Source: an uncultured bacterium
GTDB lineage: Bacteria > Cyanobacteriota > Vampirovibrionia > Gastranaerophilales > Gastranaerophilaceae
Assembly: GCA_900550295.1 (NCBI GenBank)
Contig: URRM01000018.1
Coordinates: 1-24,993, forward strand
Length of the DNA stretch: 24,993 nucleotides
Reading direction: 5' to 3'
Shown here: positions 8,097 through 15,422 of the stretch, piece by piece
Numbering within the stretch: the stretch's first letter is position 1
Layout: every line of letters starts with the position of its first letter
The notes under the pieces: model-generated
The model's database searches: none
Seen by the model: only the letters and a program-made list of their open reading frames with translations
What the model was told of the DNA's origin: nothing
Position numbers and translations under genes: made by a program

Positions 8097-8597
8097 ATGA
8101 AAAGAATATTAATCACGGTATTAATAATATTTTTAACAAGTTCGATAACTGTTTTTGCACAAGACTCAATAGTCTTAAAAGCTGGAATCTCAAAGATTAA
8201 CAGCGTGCCGAAACAGTTTTTCGGCACTTGGCAGGTAAAATCTACTCTTATAACTACAGATTCACCTAAAAATTTTAAACCTTCCAGTGCTGATATGTGG
8301 AACTTAAGACGTAGCGGTAACGTCATAGAACTTAGGAATCCGATGACCGGAGCTGTTGCAGAGATTTACTTGAATGACGTTAACAACAATAACATCACTT
8401 TTTCGCACGAGCAAAAAGAAGAGAACATGAAGCTAACAGATACAGTAAAATTACGTCTAAATGGTAACACTTTTACAGGAACTAACGAACTTACATTAAA
8501 ACAAAAAAAAATTTATGGCGATCAGTATGAAATTGTTACCAAAACAGCAAAATATAAGATAGAAGGGCAAAAAATTTCAGGAACCAGCATATATTAG
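8097..8597 (+). CDS. Small secreted beta-rich protein of unknown function
   Basis: This protein of 166 residues starts with a clear signal peptide: basic MKR, a hydrophobic core, and a cleavage site after TVFA around residue 21. No lipobox cysteine is visible, so it should be free in the periplasm or exported. The mature part looks entirely beta: GTWQVKSTL, RSGNVIELRNP, VAEIYLNDV, NITFSHEQ, VKLRLNGNTFTGT and KYKIEGQKISGT. This alternating pattern resembles small lipocalin-like or META-like barrels, but I cannot assign a family. It has no cysteine, so it is not an obvious thioredoxin-system substrate despite lying 12 bases upstream of trxB and seven bases after pgi. Its position suggests cotranscription rather than shared function. 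Confidence 0.8.
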   Translation: MKRILITVLIIFLTSSITVFAQDSIVLKAGISKINSVPKQFFGTWQVKSTLITTDSPKNFKPSSADMWNLRRSGNVIELRNPMTGAVAEIYLNDVNNNNITFSHEQKEENMKLTDTVKLRLNGNTFTGTNELTLKQKKIYGDQYEIVTKTAKYKIEGQKISGTSIY

Positions 8598-8609
8598 AGG
8601 ATTTATAAA

Positions 8610-9551
8610 ATGGCAGAAGATAAAACATTTGATATTATTATTTTGGGCGGTGGACCTGCAGGATTAAGCGCAGCTATTTACGCAGCAAGAAGTTCTGCAA
8701 AAACTGCAATTATTGATATAAGTATGTTAGGCGGACAACCTAGCAATTACCTTGAATTAGAAAATTATCCCGGATTTTCAAAAATCGGCGGTTATGACTT
8801 AATGGAAAAATTTGAAGAACACGCTGATATGTTTGGAATTCAAAAATTTCCAATGGAAGAAATTCAAAGTGTTGATTTAACTTCTGAAATTAAAACAGTT
8901 ACAACTTTAAACGGTGAATTCAAAGCAAAATCTATTATAATTGCAACAGGTGCTCAATCTAAAAAACTTGGAGTTGAGGGTGAAAAAGAATTTGTAGGAC
9001 GTGGAGTTAGCTACTGTGCTGTTTGTGATGGCGCTTTCTATAAAGACAAAGTTGTAGCCGTTGTTGGTGGAGGTAATGCAGCTGTTGAAGAGGCCGGTTA
9101 CTTAACAAAATTTGCATCAAAAGTTTATTTAATTCACCGCAGAGATGAACTTAGAGCTGACAAAATTGTTCAAGAAAGAGCTTTTAAAAACGAAAAATTA
9201 GAATTTATATACGATACTGTTGTAAATAAAATTAACGGCGATGGAGTCGTAAAATCTGCAACTATCGAAAATGTTAAAACTCACGAAGTAAAAGATTTGG
9301 CTATTGACGGTATTTTCCCATACATCGGATTTGAACCAAACGCAGACTTGTTTGCAGGTCAAGTTAAACAAGACAAAAACGGTTTCATTATGGTAGATGA
9401 AGCTATGCAAACCTCTGTTAAAGGCGTTTATGCAATCGGAGATGTTAGAGTAACTCCGCTACGCCAAGTAATTACAGCTGCGGCTGACGGTGCAATTGCA
9501 GCAGTTTACGCAGGTCGTTACATCGAAACGTTAGAACCTGTTACAGCATAA
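8610..9551 (+). CDS. trxB: Thioredoxin reductase (NADPH)
   Basis: This 313-residue flavoprotein reduces thioredoxin with NADPH in the cytoplasm. The FAD-binding GGGPAGLSAA is at 13-22 and the redox-active dithiol CAVC at 136-139. The NADPH-binding GGGNAAVEEA is at 153-162, with HRRDELRA at 176-183 giving NADPH preference. The C-terminal FAD motif GDVRVTPLRQVITAAADG is at 277-294. The length and order are exactly those of low-molecular-weight bacterial TrxB. AGAGGA overlapping the stop of the preceding gene serves as ribosome binding site. It is the last gene before a convergent boundary with the transglycosylase. The 64 bases between them show only a weak hairpin. Confidence 0.97.
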   Translation: MAEDKTFDIIILGGGPAGLSAAIYAARSSAKTAIIDISMLGGQPSNYLELENYPGFSKIGGYDLMEKFEEHADMFGIQKFPMEEIQSVDLTSEIKTVTTLNGEFKAKSIIIATGAQSKKLGVEGEKEFVGRGVSYCAVCDGAFYKDKVVAVVGGGNAAVEEAGYLTKFASKVYLIHRRDELRADKIVQERAFKNEKLEFIYDTVVNKINGDGVVKSATIENVKTHEVKDLAIDGIFPYIGFEPNADLFAGQVKQDKNGFIMVDEAMQTSVKGVYAIGDVRVTPLRQVITAAADGAIAAVYAGRYIETLEPVTA

Positions 9552-9615
9552 GGCGTAAACTTAAAGTCCTTAAAGTTTTATAGTCTTACAGGCTGTTGAA
9601 TACTGACAGTTCCGA

Positions 9616-11619
9616 TTAATTTTCAATTTCGGAACCGTAAATTCTTGCATAATTCCAGTATGCTCTATAAACTTTTTTCAAATAATCCTGAGTTTCAGGA
9701 TATGGAACTTGTTCTAAGAAATCATCTCTATCTTGGTATGTAAGTTTATTTCGCCAAGATTTAACCATTCCAAGACCGCCATTATAAGAAAGTACAGCAT
9801 AAAATTCGCTTCCGTCATTTATTTTTCTAAGTTTTGAGAAATAAATACTTCCTAATTGAATGTTTATTCTCGGATTGTACAAGAAATTAGGATCACTCAG
9901 ACTCATTCCGTATGCATTTTTCACTTCATTTGCTGTTTGAGGCATTAATTGCATTAAACCTTTTGCCCCTACTCCGCTTGTAGCCTTAGGATCAAAGTGA
10001 CTTTCTTCTTTTATAATTGATAACAATAAAACAGGATTGTTATCTAATGCAAATTCTTTTGCAATATCATAATAATGAACAGGATATACCAATCTCCAAC
10101 GGAAATCTGTCTTTGGAGGTTTTGTTGTTAATTCTTCCATTGCATCTCTTGCTAAAACTACAGATGTGTTATATTTTCCATCTTCATACGCCAACCAACT
10201 TTGTACAAATTTATCATTTTTGCAAAGTTCATTAACCATTCCGTAGTCTTTCAATAGTGCTAATTTTACAACCAAATTGCCGTCTTTTGATTTTTCATAT
10301 GGAAATACAACCGGTTTGAAAGTTAAGTCTTTTACAATTAAAGGATTTTCTATTCTGTACATATCTACATAAGCTCTATATGCATAATAAGTATCAGGAT
10401 ATTCCTTCATTACACGCTTATAATAAATTCTTGACTCTTCATAATTTTTAGCACGTTCTTCTGTTTTTCCTAACCAGAACAATACCAATGGAGTAGAATT
10501 TGATTTTTGGAATTTTTCCAAGTGTTCTTTGCCTAATTTTATAGCAGCTTTATAATTTCCGTATTTAACATTTGAATAAAATATATTAGCCAACGCATCC
10601 GCTGCAAATTGACCGGTTGGAAAATCATTGTATAATTGCGCATAACATTGATCTTTAAGTTCTATTGATGAGTTACGGCAAGATATGTATTTTATATAAT
10701 CTTCGCCGGCAGAGCCTTTTGATAAGTCGCTCAAGTACATTATTGCGTTGTCTTTATTGCCTGTAGATGCTTGTAAATATAAGTCCACAGCCTTATACAT
10801 ATCTTGTTTATCTACGTATTGAGAATATTTTGCTAAACCTTTTTCTGTAAATTCTCTTACCTTTGGATAATTTCTCAATTCATAGTAGTTTTTAACAATA
10901 TCTGTCCAACTTGTAGCAACGTTTGTTGCATCTAAATGTTTTCTTGCTAAATCAAATTCACCTAAGGCATAATAAGAACGTGCAATTATAAGGTTATCTT
11001 CACTAGTCAAGGTCGTTTTATTCAAGTCTTTAATTTTATTTATTGAATAAATAGCATAACGTCCCGCAGGAGCATCTTTTAAATATTCTTTAAAATAATC
11101 TTCCGCTTTTTGAATATCTAAAGCAAGTTTTGTAGGATTTGTAACGCCTTCAAGTTCTCTAACTTGAATTAAACCTAGATAATATTTTGAAGCAATAGCA
11201 TATTCGCTTTTTGGATATTTTCTAATTATTGCTTGAAATTTTCTTTTTGCTCGTTTTGGGTGTTGCTCATAAATATTTTGAGCCAACAAATATTTAATTC
11301 TTACTGACAACGTGAAATCAGGATATTTTCTGATTAATTGTTTGTAATGTTTTTGAGTAAGTTTTGGCGCTTGCATAAATTCTGCGCATTTTGCCTGTCT
11401 ATAAATAGCTGCAGGCTTAAGTGTTGAATCATTTGGAACTATACCGAAAGCTTTGTATGCTTTGTGGTAATCCTCAGCCTTGTAGTATTCTAAAGCAATG
11501 GCATAATTTTTAATCCCGTCGGATTCACCTCTTGTTGCATTCCACGCATTTACTATTAAAAGTGAAATTACAGCTAATATAATTACTATAATTAGTATTG
11601 TCTTTTGTTTTATATTCAT
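9616..11619 (-). CDS. Slt-type lytic transglycosylase with N-terminal TPR superhelix
   Basis: This protein of 667 residues cleaves the glycan strands of peptidoglycan to anhydro-muropeptides in the periplasm. Residues 7-25 form a membrane anchor or uncleaved signal. About 35-480 is helical and TPR-like (repeated AxxxYxxxxYxxA patterns such as YYKAEDYHKAYKAF), as in the Slt70 U-domain. The C-terminal SLT domain holds IIKEESHFDP with catalytic E539, SGVGAKGLMQLMPQTA (548-563) and LSYNGG (610-615), the goose-lysozyme-like signature. Family motifs are intact, so it should be active. No ribosome binding site is obvious upstream. The promoter region has an extended -10 and a palindrome also found near the polymerase gene. 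It is separated from the LptD-like gene by a terminator. Confidence 0.93.
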   Translation of the reverse strand: MNIKQKTILIIVIILAVISLLIVNAWNATRGESDGIKNYAIALEYYKAEDYHKAYKAFGIVPNDSTLKPAAIYRQAKCAEFMQAPKLTQKHYKQLIRKYPDFTLSVRIKYLLAQNIYEQHPKRAKRKFQAIIRKYPKSEYAIASKYYLGLIQVRELEGVTNPTKLALDIQKAEDYFKEYLKDAPAGRYAIYSINKIKDLNKTTLTSEDNLIIARSYYALGEFDLARKHLDATNVATSWTDIVKNYYELRNYPKVREFTEKGLAKYSQYVDKQDMYKAVDLYLQASTGNKDNAIMYLSDLSKGSAGEDYIKYISCRNSSIELKDQCYAQLYNDFPTGQFAADALANIFYSNVKYGNYKAAIKLGKEHLEKFQKSNSTPLVLFWLGKTEERAKNYEESRIYYKRVMKEYPDTYYAYRAYVDMYRIENPLIVKDLTFKPVVFPYEKSKDGNLVVKLALLKDYGMVNELCKNDKFVQSWLAYEDGKYNTSVVLARDAMEELTTKPPKTDFRWRLVYPVHYYDIAKEFALDNNPVLLLSIIKEESHFDPKATSGVGAKGLMQLMPQTANEVKNAYGMSLSDPNFLYNPRINIQLGSIYFSKLRKINDGSEFYAVLSYNGGLGMVKSWRNKLTYQDRDDFLEQVPYPETQDYLKKVYRAYWNYARIYGSEIEN

Positions 11620-11643
11620 ATTTCGTACCAGTAACCAAGTTTT

Positions 11644-11652
11644 ATTCTAACA
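11644..11652 (-). promoter_or_regulatory. Extended -10 promoter for the transglycosylase gene
   Basis: On the minus strand TGTTAGAAT gives an extended -10 (TGn plus TAGAAT) 25 bases before the start codon at 11619. No good -35 lies 17 bases upstream; that position is occupied by a palindrome instead. Confidence 0.4.
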
Positions 11653-11669
11653 AAAACTAACTCAAAACG

Positions 11670-11682
11670 CTACAAGTTGTAG
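11670..11682. promoter_or_regulatory. Perfect palindrome CTACAA-G-TTGTAG, candidate operator
   Basis: A perfect inverted repeat with 6-base arms and one central base lies where the -35 element of the transglycosylase promoter would be. The 11-base core TACAA-N-TTGTA also occurs at 22264-22274, upstream of the polymerase gene. The binding protein is unknown. Confidence 0.4.
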
Positions 11683-11759
11683 ATTATAAGTTTACAAAAA
11701 TGAAATATAATGAGCATGTGAAACAAAAATATTATCAAACTCCTCCTATAAAACAAATC

Positions 11760-11800
11760 AAAAAAGAAAGGACTAAGGTTATAAAAACCTATGTCCTTTC
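11760..11800 (-). terminator. Intrinsic terminator after the LptD-like operon
   Basis: The hairpin spans 11766-11800: an 8-base stem GAAAGGAC/GTCCTTTC, a small 2x2 internal loop, then AGGTT/AACCT around a five-base loop. On the minus strand it is followed at once by six T (complement of 11760-11765). It lies 68 bases past the LptD-like stop codon and isolates that operon from the transglycosylase gene. Confidence 0.8.
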
Positions 11801-11867
11801 ATCTGAAATTAAAATTTTGAAGGGATAACAAGAATACTGATAATCAGGTTATCATCCATGTATTTAA

Positions 11868-14072
11868 TTATATATGTTCACCTTGCATATATGTTGATTT
11901 ATCTTGCAATGGTGTTACAACCGCTTTTGTTTTATTTGGATTTGCCGGAGCTACAAATGTATAAACTTTTCTTTCCAACAATTCATCATCAGTTTTACCT
12001 AGCTGCTCTCCATTTTTGATTTGCATTCTTTCGTAATCAACTTTTGTACCCTTTGTATTCATCGCCATTGACACACCAAAGTATGTATTTTCACGTACAA
12101 AGTCATAACCTAAGTTTAATTTGAAATCATCAGGTCCTAATGATACATAAAAAGTTGCTTCTCTTAAAGCAGATGTTTTATCAGCCTGATAGTCATAATT
12201 TAAATCATTAGATAATTTATAAGCACCATAAAAACCTAAAGTTAAGTATTTATGTAATCTTAAATATTCTCTTAAATATACATTTGAACGACCATATCTG
12301 TATGCATCCATTGTTATAAACGGAGTATGATCATCATATGCAGACAAATAATAACCTATATCTTGACGCCATAATTTGTATTGTGTTGTCAATCTAGGTC
12401 CTATTCTTCCGATAAATTGAGTATCACCTGTACCGTATACAGCTGCTGAACCTTCACCTACAAGGTTAAATGTCAAATATTTAATGTCTTCCTTTGTCAT
12501 ACTATGGTCATCCCTATTGTAAAGTTTACCCAATGACAATAAAGTTTGATCCAATTGAGCCATATACTTAAATCTTAATGTACTGAAATCACCTGTTACA
12601 TTATCATATTTATTGTGGTCTTTTTTTCTGTCATTTTCGTGGAAGAAACCGCCTGATACACGGTGTCTGAATGATAAATTTCCTTTTGGATATAAGAAAT
12701 CTTGGTGAGTATAACCTTTTTCATAAAGTGCTTCACCACCATATCCTAACCAAGAACCTCCTAAGAACCATTCATCCATATATGAATTTGCACCGTATTG
12801 TAACATTACATTTTCATCAAGTCTTTGATAACCTTTTAAATAATATGTATTTTTTGATGAACTATATGCAAAATCAGTTTGGTTTGTACCGCTCTTAAAT
12901 CTTGCTACACCACCAAAACCTAAGTTACCATTCATATTAACTGTCGGAATAAGTTTTAATGTTGAACCAAATGGAGTTTCCAAAACAACCCCAGGTCCTA
13001 AGAACATACCAAAGTTAGGGAATGAACCTAATTCAGGATAATTACCTTCAAAATAATCGTGTTCTTTGTTTGTATAGAATGTCATAGACGGCAAAGTAAC
13101 TAATTTTTTACCAGTCTTTGAATAAACCTTCAAACCTTTCACTTGAACTTTATCATGTGATTTTTTTGCTGAAATGTTCAATTCTTTTACTTTTACGTAC
13201 ATTTTATTTTCTTTAATATCTGTAAATAAAAATTCCATTTCATTTTCAGGTAAAATCAAATTTCTAACATCATTACCAAAACCTGATGAATACATAGCAA
13301 CAATTTTGTCATAACTTGATGTTATTTTACCATTAGTTGTTAATATATCATCACCAAACATATAACCGTGTTCAGCTTGAATATCAAACATATATTGCGA
13401 AGCTTTCAAGTTATCTAACATGCCGGATTCTTCGTTCAAATTAACTTTCAGGTAATCACCGGTTACTTCATTACCGGCTTTTACAACTTTTACATTGTCA
13501 AATAATTCAATAATATTTGTATCTTGGTGAAAAATCATTCTGTCAGAAGTCAAAACAACATTTTGTTTCGGAAATGTAATTTCAACACCGCCAACTGCAT
13601 CAACTTGAGTTTTGTCAGGGTTATATTTCATAACCTTACATTTCATAACGGCTTGAGCTTCGTCTTCTTGCTCTTGTTTTAATACTTCATTTTCTTCTTC
13701 ATCTAACACAACACCATTTGCATCCGCAAATTTGTGTTTTTTATTTGCTTTGTTCACTTTGTGATTGTCATGCATTCTTACAACTTTTCTTCTGAATTTT
13801 GTAATCGGAGGTGTTACTTTTCTTGAAGATAAAGTGCTTTGTAAGCCTGAACCATTTGGCAAGAATTGTCTGTTGTGTTCTAATGCTTGTTTTCTGATTT
13901 CTTCTTCACGTTCTTGTTGCAACTGCAACGGAGTTTTAAAGAAGGATTCACCTGAATAGTAAGATTCTTTTAAAACTGTATCAGGAACAACACTTTCTTG
14001 TATTGCGAAAGCAGGCGATACAAGAAACATTACAACAATTAACACTATGACATTTTTTATTTTATTAATCAA
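11868..14072 (-). CDS. LptD/OstA-like outer-membrane LPS assembly protein
   Basis: This 734-residue exported protein has a signal peptide at 1-23, probably cut after AFA. A charged Gln/Glu/Lys-rich linker (about 50-140) follows. An OstA/LptA-like beta-jellyroll domain lies at about 143-245 (AVGGVEITFPKQNVVLTSDRMI, FDNVKVVKAGNEVTGDYLKV). The remaining part alternates aromatic and polar residues, as expected of outer-membrane beta strands; examples are YLREYLRLHKYLTLGFYGAYKLS and DFKLNLGYDFVREN. In Gram-negatives LptD inserts LPS into the outer leaflet. The N-terminal half is convincing; the barrel is less like proteobacterial LptD, as is usual in cyanobacterial relatives. It starts 12 bases after the M23 peptidase gene, suggesting joint control of outer membrane and wall. 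The protein ends at the hydrophilic residues GEHI rather than a typical aromatic barrel terminus. Confidence 0.82.
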   Translation of the reverse strand: MINKIKNVIVLIVVMFLVSPAFAIQESVVPDTVLKESYYSGESFFKTPLQLQQEREEEIRKQALEHNRQFLPNGSGLQSTLSSRKVTPPITKFRRKVVRMHDNHKVNKANKKHKFADANGVVLDEEENEVLKQEQEDEAQAVMKCKVMKYNPDKTQVDAVGGVEITFPKQNVVLTSDRMIFHQDTNIIELFDNVKVVKAGNEVTGDYLKVNLNEESGMLDNLKASQYMFDIQAEHGYMFGDDILTTNGKITSSYDKIVAMYSSGFGNDVRNLILPENEMEFLFTDIKENKMYVKVKELNISAKKSHDKVQVKGLKVYSKTGKKLVTLPSMTFYTNKEHDYFEGNYPELGSFPNFGMFLGPGVVLETPFGSTLKLIPTVNMNGNLGFGGVARFKSGTNQTDFAYSSSKNTYYLKGYQRLDENVMLQYGANSYMDEWFLGGSWLGYGGEALYEKGYTHQDFLYPKGNLSFRHRVSGGFFHENDRKKDHNKYDNVTGDFSTLRFKYMAQLDQTLLSLGKLYNRDDHSMTKEDIKYLTFNLVGEGSAAVYGTGDTQFIGRIGPRLTTQYKLWRQDIGYYLSAYDDHTPFITMDAYRYGRSNVYLREYLRLHKYLTLGFYGAYKLSNDLNYDYQADKTSALREATFYVSLGPDDFKLNLGYDFVRENTYFGVSMAMNTKGTKVDYERMQIKNGEQLGKTDDELLERKVYTFVAPANPNKTKAVVTPLQDKSTYMQGEHI

Positions 14073-14084
14073 TTTAATTAACCT

Positions 14085-15200
14085 CTATATGTAATTTAAT
14101 GGATTATCAGGTTTACCATTTACCCTGACTTCAAAGTGACAGTGAGGACCGGTACTGTAACCTGTTGTACCTTCCCTTCCAACGACTTGTCCCTTTGATA
14201 CATATGCACCGTTAGAAACTGAAACAGAGTCTAAGTGGGCATACAATGTTGAAATTTGCTTACCGTTGATTCTACCGTGGTCAATGATTACAACCTTACC
14301 ATAACCGCCGTACCAGCCAGTGTAGATAACTTTACCCGAGTTTGAAGCTCTTACAGAACCTCTAAATGGTCCTGCTATATCAACACCTGAGTGGAATGAA
14401 CGGCTATTGAAAATAGGGTGCGTTCTATAACCGAACGGAGATGTAATTCTTCCGGCAATAGGTTTTATGAAACCTGATGCAACTTTTATATCATTTGAGC
14501 CATGAGATGTTCTGTTAATCATGGTACCAATACTTGCTGATTGTTTTGCTAATTCTTTTTCTGCCTTTTCATATGCTACACGGTCTGTACGTAATCTATG
14601 AATCATATTTTCATTTTGAGCAATTTCTCTTTGAATTGATTGTTGTTGATAGTTAATTGTTTTGATTGAGTGAGCTAATTCACGTTTCTTTTCTTCTATT
14701 GAATATTTCAACAATGCAATTTCCTTAGCTTTTGCTCTTGCTGCAGCCATCCTGCGGTAATCTTGTTTGATAATTTTTGATTCAAAATACATTCTGTCCA
14801 AGAAAGTATTAAAATCTGTAGCTGACAGTAATAACACAAAAAATCCACGTCGTTGAGATTTATAAACTTGGCGGATTCGTGATTTCATTCTAAAGTCTAT
14901 TGCAGTAAATTCATTTGTAGCTAATCTTAATTGCTCTTCCATAGCAGCTAATTCATTAGTCGTTGAACTTAATTTATTTTTTGAGTTTGCTAAGTTTGTT
15001 GCAGTAGACTCTAATTTTTGTTGGTTTTTATATAGTTTATTGTGTTCAACTCTTTCCAACCATTTCAAATGATTAATTTTTTGTCTTGCTTGTTCTTTTG
15101 TTTTAACCCTTGCAGCCATAGCACAAGGACAGCCAAAAACCACTGTTACAACAAGTAACAGTAACATTACTATTCCTTTTTTGCAAAGAGTTTTATTCAA
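14085..15200 (-). CDS. M23 peptidase with N-terminal coiled coil (EnvC/NlpD-like murein hydrolase)
   Basis: This is an exported peptidoglycan endopeptidase or amidase activator of 371 residues. The signal sequence is residues 1-30 and has two Cys near the cleavage site. Two long coiled coils (about 33-115 and 145-225) precede the LytM/M23 domain (245-371). All LytM catalytic positions are present: H270 and D274 in HSGVDIA, H322 in YAHL, and H353/H355 in PHCHFEV. It may therefore be an active zinc endopeptidase, unlike degenerate EnvC of E. coli, which only activates amidases. The start is TTG with AAGGAG five bases upstream, overlapping the stop of the 34-residue gene. It is cotranscribed with that gene and the LptD-like gene. 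A cell-separation role is inferred from architecture. Confidence 0.92.
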   Translation of the reverse strand: MNKTLCKKGIVMLLLLVVTVVFGCPCAMAARVKTKEQARQKINHLKWLERVEHNKLYKNQQKLESTATNLANSKNKLSSTTNELAAMEEQLRLATNEFTAIDFRMKSRIRQVYKSQRRGFFVLLLSATDFNTFLDRMYFESKIIKQDYRRMAAARAKAKEIALLKYSIEEKKRELAHSIKTINYQQQSIQREIAQNENMIHRLRTDRVAYEKAEKELAKQSASIGTMINRTSHGSNDIKVASGFIKPIAGRITSPFGYRTHPIFNSRSFHSGVDIAGPFRGSVRASNSGKVIYTGWYGGYGKVVIIDHGRINGKQISTLYAHLDSVSVSNGAYVSKGQVVGREGTTGYSTGPHCHFEVRVNGKPDNPLNYI

Positions 15201-15209
15201 AACAACTCC

Positions 15210-15314
15210 TTATCGCAATACCAATGGAAGCATTAACAGACCTACTGTCCATGCAATGAATGTAAACGCAATTATCCCAATTATAATCTTTTGGTGTTTT
15301 CTAAAAAATTCCAT
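15210..15314 (-). CDS. 34-residue single-pass membrane peptide heading the M23/LptD-like operon
   Basis: This short gene has a strong ribosome binding site (AAGGGGA, about six bases before ATG), and the next gene's AAGGAG overlaps its TAA. The product starts MEFFRKHQKIIIGII, continues with AFTFIAWTVGLLMLPL and ends VLR. It has a basic N-terminus of nine residues followed by one transmembrane helix. The FFRKHQK and hydrophobic start resemble the membrane anchor of PpiD/SurA-type chaperones (usually FxRKHQK-x-hydrophobic), but no folding domain follows, so it is a stand-alone anchor-like peptide. No stop-codon-free extension exists downstream. Spacing, ribosome binding sites and the coherent amphipathic/hydrophobic pattern support a real gene; function is unknown. 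Confidence 0.7.
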   Translation of the reverse strand: MEFFRKHQKIIIGIIAFTFIAWTVGLLMLPLVLR

Positions 15315-15340
15315 AGTCTTCCCCTTGTTATATAATATAC

Positions 15341-15369
15341 ATTCTATTATCAAAATATAAAATTTGCAA
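15341..15369 (-). promoter_or_regulatory. Candidate promoter of the 34-residue peptide/M23/LptD-like operon
   Basis: On the minus strand TTGCAA (15364-15369) and TAGAAT (15341-15346) are 17 bases apart, giving a leader of about 20 bases before the ATG at 15314. The match is by motif only, in a 108-base divergent intergenic region. Confidence 0.45.
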
Positions 15370-15385
15370 TTATTTAAGCCATTAT

Positions 15386-15414
15386 TTGCAAAAAAAGTTA
15401 AAATCGTTTAATAT
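15386..15414 (+). promoter_or_regulatory. Candidate promoter of the ATPase/TPR gene
   Basis: TTGCAA (15386-15391) and TAATAT (15409-15414) are 17 bases apart on the plus strand. Transcription would begin close to the ATG at 15423. Together with the lack of any ribosome binding site there, this suggests a leaderless message. The -35 hexamer is the same as in the divergent promoter 22 bases away. Confidence 0.35.
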
Positions 15415-15422
15415 ATAACCAT

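Noticed and set aside
9552..9615. AAACTT...AAGTTT hairpin and CTGT...ACAG repeat between trxB and the transglycosylase gene
   Set aside because: The stems are only four to six bases, with no T-tract directly after them on either strand, so I did not call a terminator.
11700..11828. A 42-codon plus-strand reading frame in the gap between the LptD-like and transglycosylase genes
   Set aside because: It has no ribosome binding site, consists mostly of Lys/Ile/Tyr codons expected from AT-rich DNA, and runs straight through the strong terminator hairpin, which explains the constrained sequence better.
11824..11853. Second hairpin GATAAC...GTTATC with a nested CTGAT-A-ATCAG palindrome near the LptD-like stop codon
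   Set aside because: No T-run follows on either strand and a much better terminator lies about 25 bases further on. It may be chance or a minor processing structure.
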